43,054 bases of DNA. It comes from an uncultured Sutterella sp. GTDB taxonomy: Bacteria; Pseudomonadota; Gammaproteobacteria; Burkholderiales; Burkholderiaceae_F. Shown one piece after another: positions 16,994 through 23,648 of this stretch. Each line of letters begins with the position of its first letter. Position 1 is the stretch's first letter. Below the pieces are notes generated by a model, which saw nothing but the letters and a program-made list of their open reading frames with translations, had not been told where the DNA came from and searched no databases. Location of the stretch: NCBI GenBank assembly GCA_900770335.1, contig CAAGKD010000123.1, positions 1 through 43,054 on the forward strand. Reading direction: 5' to 3'. Position numbers and translations under genes: made by a program.

Positions 16994-18087
16994 CGGGAGG
17001 CCTCCTCGCCGGAGGCCTGCGCGGCGCGCGGGCCCGGATCGACGAGCCACGATTCGGGCGGCTGCTGAGCGGGCCTTCTGAAGAACGAGAGCGCGCCGCG
17101 CTTCTCGGGCATGAGGGTCGAGGCTCCGCCGCGTCCGAAGAGCACGACGGCCGACTCGTCGATCTTCGCGGCCTTCTCGAGCGCGCGCCAGGCCTCGAGC
17201 CTTTCGATGAGGCTGGGCAAGGCCGCGGCCCAGGCCCTGAAGTCGCCGGCGAGCCAGGGCCCGTAGAGGTCCTGGAGAACGACGATGCGGTCGCCCTCGG
17301 GCGCCGCCGGCCAGGCCGAGCGGCCGCGCAGGGCGCCGAGCGCCGAGCGCGGGATGCCCGAGATCTCGGCCCAGGCGAGCGTGACGGGGTCGTCGCTCAC
17401 GACCGAGCGGAAGGTCGAGGGCGGAAAGACCGGCTCGGCGAAGCCGCCGCCCGAGAGCCAGAGCCCGCCGAGCGCCTCCGCCTCGGGGCGGCCCGAGAGG
17501 GCGCCGCGCAGGGCGGCCCGGGCCTCCTCGAGCGCTTCGGCGGCGAGCTGCGCGTCCTTGCCGCGCATGAGGTGCGGCAGATGCGGGACGTGCGAGGCGT
17601 CCATGCCGCAGAGGTCGCGCACGGGCCGGGCGTCAAGGTCGAGCGCGCGCCGGGAGGTGACGAACAGGCGCGTGCCGGAGATCGTCAGGCGCAGGCCGCG
17701 GCTCGTGAAGACGCGCTCGAGCGCGCAGGCCGCGGCGGGAAGCGCCTCCTCGGGAAGCGCGAGGGGCGCGAAGCGTCCGCCCTCGTCGATCCGCCAGGGC
17801 GAGAGCGCCCAGAACTCGAGGTCGAGCTTGGGGCCGCCGTCGGCGATCCAGAGGTAGGGCGCCGTGACGGGCGCGCCGCGGCGGTGCGTGAGCACCTTCC
17901 AGAGCCACGCGCGGTGGGGGGAGTATTCGTGCAGGGGCTCGCTGAGCCACTGGAAAGCGGGGGTCTCGCGACCGGCGCCGATGCGCTCGAGTCCCGCCCG
18001 GACCGCGTCCGGCAGGGATGCGAGGGTCTCGCGGGCGGCGTGCTCGGGGAGCATCGCGCCGGGAATCAGATAGTAGGCTGTTGTCAT
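16990..18087 (-). CDS. RpfE-like (phosphoglycerate-mutase-related) protein upstream of recJ
   Basis: A 365-residue protein of uncertain function. Its layout (an APYLWIADGGPKLDLEFWALSP segment, a middle region, then EALGGLWLSGGGF toward the C-terminus) resembles a family that sits next to recJ in beta- and gammaproteobacteria. That family is annotated as regulatory protein RpfE or as phosphoglycerate-mutase-like. No complete set of phosphoglycerate mutase metal ligands is visible, so enzymatic activity is doubtful. The start MTTAYYLIPGAM at 18087 was preferred over an upstream GC-rich extension. The stop overlaps the recJ start by 4 bp, so the two are translationally coupled. The -10-like element at 18098-18103 would give a very short leader. 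Confidence 0.55.
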   Translation of the reverse strand: MTTAYYLIPGAMLPEHAARETLASLPDAVRAGLERIGAGRETPAFQWLSEPLHEYSPHRAWLWKVLTHRRGAPVTAPYLWIADGGPKLDLEFWALSPWRIDEGGRFAPLALPEEALPAAACALERVFTSRGLRLTISGTRLFVTSRRALDLDARPVRDLCGMDASHVPHLPHLMRGKDAQLAAEALEEARAALRGALSGRPEAEALGGLWLSGGGFAEPVFPPSTFRSVVSDDPVTLAWAEISGIPRSALGALRGRSAWPAAPEGDRIVVLQDLYGPWLAGDFRAWAAALPSLIERLEAWRALEKAAKIDESAVVLFGRGGASTLMPEKRGALSFFRRPAQQPPESWLVDPGPRAAQASGEEASR

Positions 18088-18097
18088 GATGGCCGGA

Positions 18098-18103
18098 ATT
18101 CTA
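18098..18103 (-). promoter_or_regulatory. Candidate -10 for the rpfE-like/recJ operon
   Basis: TAGAAT (minus strand, CTAGAATTCC) only 10 bp before the start codon at 18087, implying a transcript with almost no leader. No good -35 is visible. Confidence 0.3.
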
Positions 18104-18149
18104 GCGTCGCGGCCCGTCCGTTCACCTCCGTTCGGGGGCGGGGCGCCGA

Positions 18150-18155
18150 TAGAAT
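18150..18155 (+). promoter_or_regulatory. Candidate -10 for lolC
   Basis: TAGAAT in GATAGAATGACC, 63 bp before the lolC start, in the divergent region with the minus-strand operon. No clear -35. Confidence 0.35.
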
Positions 18156-18218
18156 GACCGTCTTCGCGGCCGAAGCGCCCCGCCGGGGCGCGCCGCGGCA
18201 GCACAAACGGAGCGCGCA

Positions 18219-19478
18219 GTGCAGACGCCCTATGAGTTCATGATCGGCCTCACCTACACGCGGCGGGGCAGGCGAGGCCGCCGCAGGGACGGCTTCATGT
18301 CGTTCATCTCGGCGATGTCCGTCGCGTCGATCGCGCTCGGCGTCGCGGCGCTCATCATCGTGCTCTCGGTGATGAACGGCTTTCAGAAGGAGGTCCGCGA
18401 CCGGATGCTCTCGGTGATTCCGCACATCGAGGTGACGAGCGTCTCGGGGCCCCTCGCCGATCCCGACGTGCTCGCCGACAGGCTCGCCGCGCGCGAGGAC
18501 GTGCTCGCCGCGGCGCCCTACGTGCAGGGTCAGGGGCTCTTCTCCTCGGGCTCGATCGTGCGCGGCGCCGTCGTGAAGGGCGTTGACCCCGCGCGCGAGC
18601 CCGGCGTGAGCGACATCGCCTCGAGCGTCACCGGGGGCGCGAAGCTTTCGGACCTCTCCGCGCAGCGCTTCGGCGTCATCCTCGGCTGGGAGCTCGCCCG
18701 CGCGCTCGGCGTGCGAAAGGGCGACAAGGTCGCGCTCATCGTCCCCGAGGGGGGGATGACGCCCGCAGGCCTCATGCCCCGCATGCGCCAGCTCACGGTG
18801 ATCGGGTATCTCTCCTCGGGCCACTACGAATACGACAGCACGCTTGCGATCATGAGCCTGGGCGATGCCGCGGCGGTCTTTCGCACCGGCGGCGCCCAGG
18901 GGCTGCGGCTGCGCACGCGCGACATGAACGACGCGCCCGCCGTCGCGCGCTCGATCGCCCGGGAGCTCCCTGCGAACGTCTACGCCTCGGACTGGTCGCG
19001 GCAGAACCGCACCTGGTTCGCGGCCGTGCAGGTCGAGAAGCGCATGATGGGGATCATCCTCTTTCTCATCGTGCTCGTCGGCGCCTTCGGCCTCGTCTCG
19101 ACCCTCGTGATGACCGTCAAGGAGAAGCAGGCCGACATCGCGATCCTGCGCACCCTCGGAGCCTCGCGCGCCTCGATCATGGCGGTCTTCATGACCGAGG
19201 GGACGATCGTCGGGCTCGCGGGCGTCGCGGCGGGCGTGGCCGCGGGGCTCCTCGTCGCGTGCAACGTGGGCGAAATCGTCTCCTTCATCGAGTCCCTCGT
19301 CGGCGCGGAGTTCCTCCCCAAGGAGATCTACTTCATCAGCACCATGCCCTCGGACCCGAGGCTCTCGGACATCGTTCCGATCTCCGTGCTCTCGTTCCTG
19401 CTCTCCCTCGCGGCGACGCTCTATCCGAGCTGGCGCGCCTCGAGGATCCACCCCGCGGAGGCGCTTCGATATGAATGA
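18219..19478 (+). CDS. lolC: Lipoprotein-releasing ABC transporter permease LolC/LolE
   Basis: A 419-residue inner-membrane permease that extracts outer-membrane lipoproteins and hands them to LolA, powered by LolD. Hydrophobic segments occur near residues 33-53 (SVASIALGVAALIIVLSVMN) and in three C-terminal blocks (IILFLIVLVGAFGLV, GLAGVAAGVAAGLLVA, IVPISVLSFLLSLAATL). This is the MacB/FtsX four-helix layout with a large periplasmic domain. The family-typical MNGFQKEV follows TM1. The start is GTG 18219, since QTPYEFMIGLTYTRR aligns with the LolC/E N-terminus. Only one permease gene is present, so it probably acts as a homodimer. Its stop overlaps the lolD start by 8 bp. Confidence 0.93.
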   Translation: MQTPYEFMIGLTYTRRGRRGRRRDGFMSFISAMSVASIALGVAALIIVLSVMNGFQKEVRDRMLSVIPHIEVTSVSGPLADPDVLADRLAAREDVLAAAPYVQGQGLFSSGSIVRGAVVKGVDPAREPGVSDIASSVTGGAKLSDLSAQRFGVILGWELARALGVRKGDKVALIVPEGGMTPAGLMPRMRQLTVIGYLSSGHYEYDSTLAIMSLGDAAAVFRTGGAQGLRLRTRDMNDAPAVARSIARELPANVYASDWSRQNRTWFAAVQVEKRMMGIILFLIVLVGAFGLVSTLVMTVKEKQADIAILRTLGASRASIMAVFMTEGTIVGLAGVAAGVAAGLLVACNVGEIVSFIESLVGAEFLPKEIYFISTMPSDPRLSDIVPISVLSFLLSLAATLYPSWRASRIHPAEALRYE

Positions 19479-20163
19479 AACCCAGCAGCCGGTCCTTCTC
19501 GCCGAGCATGTCGCCCGCGCCTACCGCGACGGCGCCCTCACCGTGCCCGTCCTGCGCGACGCCTCCCTCTCGGTCGCGGCGGGCGAGACCGTCGCCGTGC
19601 TCGGCGCCTCCGGATCGGGAAAGTCCACGCTTCTTCACGCCCTCGGGGGGCTTGACGCGATCGACTCTGGAAGGGTGACGATCGCGGGCGAGTCCCTCTC
19701 GGGGCTCTCGGAGTCCGCGCGCGGGGCGCTCCGCAACCGGCGCCTGGGCTTCGTCTACCAGTTCCACCACCTTCTCGCGGAGTTTTCGGCCCTCGACAAC
19801 GCGGCGATGCCGCTCTTCATCCGGCGCATGGACCGCGTGGAGGCGCGAGAGCGCGCCCGCGCGGCCCTTGAGGCCGTGGGGCTCGGGCACCGGCTCGAGC
19901 ACCTTCCGGCGCAGCTCTCCGGGGGCGAGAGGCAGCGCACGGCGATCGCCCGCGCGCTCATCACGGAGCCCGCGTGCGTGCTCGCCGACGAGCCGACGGG
20001 CAACCTTGACGCCGAGACCGCTTCGCAGGTCTTCGACGTCCTTCTCGGCCTGGCCCGGGAGAAGCGCTCGGCGATCGTCATCGTCACGCACGATCGCGAG
20101 CTCGCGCGCCGCTGCGACCGGACGCTGCGGCTCGCCGACGGCGTGATCCTGCCGGCAGACTGA
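19471..20163 (+). CDS. lolD: Lipoprotein-releasing ABC transporter ATPase LolD
   Basis: A 230-residue cytoplasmic ABC ATPase. Walker A GASGSGKST (about 48-56), Q-loop FVYQFHHLL, signature LSGGERQR, Walker B VLADEPTGN and the switch His in IVTHDRE are all intact. It overlaps lolC and should pair with that permease. MacB/LolD-type sequences are alike, and the lolC neighbour decides the call. Confidence 0.94.
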   Translation: MNETQQPVLLAEHVARAYRDGALTVPVLRDASLSVAAGETVAVLGASGSGKSTLLHALGGLDAIDSGRVTIAGESLSGLSESARGALRNRRLGFVYQFHHLLAEFSALDNAAMPLFIRRMDRVEARERARAALEAVGLGHRLEHLPAQLSGGERQRTAIARALITEPACVLADEPTGNLDAETASQVFDVLLGLAREKRSAIVIVTHDRELARRCDRTLRLADGVILPAD

Positions 20164-20187
20164 CAACGAACTGACGGGAGGCAGGAC

Positions 20188-21087
20188 ATGGGCTTCATCG
20201 ACACGCACTCGCACCTCTGGACGCCGCGGCTCGCGGACCGGATCGACGAGCTCCTTCACGCGGCGCGCCGCGCGGGCGTGGAGAACATCCTCCTCTGCGC
20301 GGGCGGCCCCTCGAACTGGCGTCTCACGGCGGAAGTCGCCTCTGAGCACGGCCTCGGGTACCTGCTCGGCGTCCATCCGCTCGCGCTCGGAGAGGTGACG
20401 CCCGCGAGCCTGGGCGACTTGAGGCGCCTGTGCGAAGCCTCGCTCGCCGATCCCGCCTTCATCGGCGTGGGCGAAGTCGGGCTCGACGGGCTCGTTCCCG
20501 GAATTGACCAGCGGCTCGCCGAGACGGTGCTCCTTGAGGAATTTCGGATCGCGCGCGACCTCAAGCTGCCCGTGTCGCTCCATGTGCGAAAAAGCGCCTC
20601 GCGGACGCTCGCCCTGCTGCGTCGCGTCGCGCCCTCGGGCGGCGCCGTGCACGCCTTCAACGGTTCGGACGTCGAGCGCGAGGCCTTTCTGAAGCTTGGC
20701 CTGCGCCTCGGCTTCGGGGGCGCGGTGACCTACGCGGGCAGCAAAAGGATCCGCCGCCACCTCGCCGAGCTTCCCGACGGCGCGTGGCTTCTCGAGACGG
20801 ACGCGCCCGACATGCCCGGATCCATGCGCCGCGACGCCTTCGCGGCGGGCGCGGGGAGCCTCGAGACGGAGCCCGCGGACATCCTCGCCGTCGCCCGCGA
20901 GGCGGCCGCGCTCCGGGGCGTGACGCTCGAGCATGTGAGGGAGGCCTCGCGCGCCGCGGCGATCGAGGCCTTTCCGAGGCTCGCCGGACTCCTCTCGATG
21001 CCCGGCGCCTTTGCGAACCGCCGCTGCAAGCGGCACTCTTCGAGCCGTTCGTCCGTTTCTCTCCACGATTTCGCCGCCGGCGGATGA
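20188..21087 (+). CDS. TatD-family metal-dependent hydrolase
   Basis: A 299-residue TIM-barrel hydrolase of the TatD family (DNA exonuclease or deoxyribonuclease-type). Metal ligands visible are DTHSHL at residues 5-10 (HxH), GEVGLD near 99 (Glu), LHVRKS near 132 (His), HAFNGS (His) and ETDAPDM (Asp). GGREG-like ribosome site GGGAGG precedes the ATG. The last ~25 residues (NRRCKRHSSSRSSVSLHDFAAGG) are Ser/Arg-rich and outside the usual TatD end, so the C-terminus may be extended. It is 24 nt after lolD and likely in the same transcript. YcfH is the nearby E. coli relative by genomic theme. Confidence 0.88.
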   Translation: MGFIDTHSHLWTPRLADRIDELLHAARRAGVENILLCAGGPSNWRLTAEVASEHGLGYLLGVHPLALGEVTPASLGDLRRLCEASLADPAFIGVGEVGLDGLVPGIDQRLAETVLLEEFRIARDLKLPVSLHVRKSASRTLALLRRVAPSGGAVHAFNGSDVEREAFLKLGLRLGFGGAVTYAGSKRIRRHLAELPDGAWLLETDAPDMPGSMRRDAFAAGAGSLETEPADILAVAREAAALRGVTLEHVREASRAAAIEAFPRLAGLLSMPGAFANRRCKRHSSSRSSVSLHDFAAGG

Positions 21088-21257
21088 GAGGCGCGCCCGC
21101 GGCGCGATACACTCGACCTCTCAGGGTTTCCCCGCTTCCCGGAAATGACTCGGAAGGGATGGAGAGGCCGCAGAAGAACAATCTGAAGACGCGCATCCGA
21201 CATCCGGCCATCAGGCGCCGGACGATGCGCGCGCAGGACTTTTCAAGGAGATCTCCC

Positions 21258-21827
21258 GTGAGTGAAGTCGAAAACATGGACCGCGTCCTTCTCGGCGTGT
21301 TCGGGCTGGACCGGCCCGGCATCGTCGCCGTCGTCTCCGCGGTCATCACGCGCCACGGCGCCAACCTCGAGCAGGTGAGCCAGGTGACGCTGCACGGGCA
21401 GTTCGCCCTCATGTGCGTCGTGCAGAAGCCCGTCGGGCTTGACCGCGGCGTGATCGAGCGCGAGCTCAACGAGGAGATCCGCCGCAGGAAGCTCCACCAG
21501 GCCGTGCTTGTCACGGACTTCACCGAGCCCGCTCCGGCCGAGCCTGGCGAACCCTACGTCATCAGCATCTGGGGTCCGGACAGGAACGACATCATCACGA
21601 CGTTCTCGCGCATCCTCGCCGAGCAGCGCGTCAACATCGAGAGCCTGCGGGCGTTCCCGATCGAGGACGGGCAGTCCCTGCAGGTCTTCGAGGTGACGAT
21701 CCCGATGGGGGTCGATCGCAGGGCGCTGCATCGCACGCTCATCGACCGCGCCCAGTCGATGGGGCTGCGCTGCAACCAGCAGCACCGCGACATCTTCGAG
21801 GCGATCCATCGCGTGAAGGTCGAGTGA
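21258..21827 (+). CDS. ACT-domain protein (GcvR-like, two ACT domains)
   Basis: A 189-residue protein made of two tandem ACT domains. The first has LLGVFGLDRPGIVAVVSAVITRHGANLEQVSQ (about 10-42) and the second VISIWGPDRNDIITTFSRILAEQRVNIESL (about 100-130). ACT domains bind small ligands, usually amino acids. The pattern matches the GcvR/UPF0237 group. The GTG at 21258 with a strong AAGGAGAT 7 nt upstream is the start; no DNA-binding domain is present. It is followed 63 nt later by the UPF0210 gene. ACT (UPF0237) and UPF0210 genes are neighbours in many bacteria, which suggests a shared but unknown role. Confidence 0.85.
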   Translation: MSEVENMDRVLLGVFGLDRPGIVAVVSAVITRHGANLEQVSQVTLHGQFALMCVVQKPVGLDRGVIERELNEEIRRRKLHQAVLVTDFTEPAPAEPGEPYVISIWGPDRNDIITTFSRILAEQRVNIESLRAFPIEDGQSLQVFEVTIPMGVDRRALHRTLIDRAQSMGLRCNQQHRDIFEAIHRVKVE

Positions 21828-21890
21828 CGCATCCGGCGCACAACGAGAAAAATCTAAGAGAATGAACCGCTCAATAGGGAACCAACAAAA

Positions 21891-23264
21891 ATGCTGACTG
21901 ACCGCGAGGTACTCTCCACCCTCAACATGCTCCGCTCGGAGCACCTTGACGTGCGCACCGTCACGATGGGCATCAACCTCTTCGACTGCGTGAGCTCGGA
22001 CTTCGACGGGTTTGCCTACAAGGTCCGCGCGAAGATCTCCCGCTACGCCTCGAAGCTCGTCGAGACGTGCGATCTCGTCGGCGACCGCTACGGCATCCCC
22101 GTCGTCAACAAACGCATCTCCGTGAGCCCGATCGGCACCGTGGGCGCGGCCTTTTCGCGCGACGAGATGGTCAAGGCCTGCCAGGTGCTCGACGAGGCCG
22201 CCAAGGAGGTGGGCGTCGACTTCATCGGCGGCTTCGGAGCGCTCGTCGAGAAGGGCATGACCCCGGGCGAGAGGAACCTCATTGACGCGCTTCCCGAGGC
22301 GCTCGCCACGACCGACCGCATCTGCTCGTCGATCAACGTGGGCTCGACGAAGGCCGGCATCAACATGGACGCCGTGAGCCTGATGGGTCGGAGGATTCTT
22401 GACGTCGCCGAGGCGACGAAGGACCGCGACGCGATCGGCTGCGCCAAGCTCGTCGTCTTCTGCAACATCCCTCAGGACGTGCCCTTCATGGCCGGCGCCT
22501 ACCTTGGCGTGGGCGAGCCCGACGTCGTCATCGACGTGGGCGTCTCGGGCCCGGGCGTCGTGAAGAAGGCCCTCGACCGCGCCGTGCAGGCCAAGGGCGA
22601 GCGCCTCACGATCACCGACGCGGCCGAGGTGATCAAGCACACGGCCTACAAGGTGACGCGCGTGGGCGAGATCATCGGCAACGAGGTTGCGGACCGCCTG
22701 GGGCTGCCCTTCGGCGTCGCGGACCTCTCGCTCGCTCCGACCCCGGCCGTGGGCGACAGCGTGGGCGAGATCTTCCAGTCGCTCGGCCTCTCCTCGATCG
22801 GCGCCCCGGGCACGACCGCCATCCTCGCGATGCTCAACGACCAGGTGAAGAAGGGCGGCGTCTTCGCGTCCTCGCACGTGGGCGGGCTCTCGGGCGCCTT
22901 CATTCCCGTCTCGGAGGACAGCTCGATCGAGGCGGCGGCGCGAAGCGGCGCCCTCACGCTCGAAAAGCTCGAGGCGATGACCTCGGTGTGCTCGGTGGGC
23001 CTTGACATGATCGCGATCCCGGGCGACACGCCCGCCTCGACCATCGCCGGCATGATCGCCGACGAGGCCGCGATCGGCATGATCAACGGCAAGACCACGG
23101 CCGTGCGCGTGATCCCCGTTCCGGGCAAGACCGTGGGCGACGTCGCCGTCTTCGGCGGACTCTTGGGCGAGGCGAGCATCATCCGCGTTCCGGGCGGCGA
23201 CGCCTCGGGCTTCGTCAAGCTCGGCGGCCGCATCCCGGCTCCGATCCACAGCCTCAGGAACTGA
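21891..23264 (+). CDS. UPF0210/DUF711-family protein (PFL-like fold)
   Basis: A 457-residue protein of the UPF0210 (COG2848) family, with the characteristic blocks NMLRSEHLDVRTVTMGINL at the N-terminus, NKRISVSPIG, GGFGALVEKGMTPGE, SSINVGSTKAGINMDAV, SLAPTPAVGDSVGEI and GVFASSHVGGLSGAFIPVSED. The family is distantly related in fold to pyruvate formate-lyase, but it lacks the C-terminal glycyl-radical loop, and its biochemical role is not known. AGGGAA precedes the ATG. It is paired with the upstream ACT-domain gene and ends before a strong terminator. Confidence 0.93.
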   Translation: MLTDREVLSTLNMLRSEHLDVRTVTMGINLFDCVSSDFDGFAYKVRAKISRYASKLVETCDLVGDRYGIPVVNKRISVSPIGTVGAAFSRDEMVKACQVLDEAAKEVGVDFIGGFGALVEKGMTPGERNLIDALPEALATTDRICSSINVGSTKAGINMDAVSLMGRRILDVAEATKDRDAIGCAKLVVFCNIPQDVPFMAGAYLGVGEPDVVIDVGVSGPGVVKKALDRAVQAKGERLTITDAAEVIKHTAYKVTRVGEIIGNEVADRLGLPFGVADLSLAPTPAVGDSVGEIFQSLGLSSIGAPGTTAILAMLNDQVKKGGVFASSHVGGLSGAFIPVSEDSSIEAAARSGALTLEKLEAMTSVCSVGLDMIAIPGDTPASTIAGMIADEAAIGMINGKTTAVRVIPVPGKTVGDVAVFGGLLGEASIIRVPGGDASGFVKLGGRIPAPIHSLRN

Positions 23265-23320
23265 CCGGCTGACCGACTGGTCAGCGCCGCGCCTCTGCGG
23301 CAAAGGTTCATGAAAAGGTG

Positions 23321-23365
23321 AAAGGGGCGGCCCCCGGCGTTCTCCGGGCGGCCGCCCTTTCTTTG
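23321..23365 (+). terminator. Terminator after the UPF0210 gene
   Basis: AAAGGGGCGGCC (from 23321) pairs with GGCCGCCC (23350-23357) and continues into TTTCTTTGTT. It lies 57 nt past the stop codon. Confidence 0.8.
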
Positions 23366-23648
23366 TTCGGGGGGACGTGAGACGCGCGAACCGGGCCTGC
23401 TTTCTGTCTCTCCTGCACAACTTCCGCCGGCCGCCCGAGAGCTCAGACGAAGGTGCTTGAAGTGGGTACTGGTTGATTACCATGGGAAATATTGAGAATT
23501 AAGTGTAAACCCCATCGTGGCGTTCGAGGCCTTCCCCAAAAAATGAATCCGGTCGGGGTTGACCGACGTCATTTCATGTTTATGAGCGTATCCCGGAGCC
23601 TTGCGGGCGCATTCCGCAGGCCGGGGCGGCTTCGGGGAGAAAAGACGG

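Noticed and set aside
21243..23483. Long open frame antisense to the ACT and UPF0210 genes
   Set aside because: Low-complexity His/Asp/Val/Arg product typical of antisense frames; crosses two real genes.
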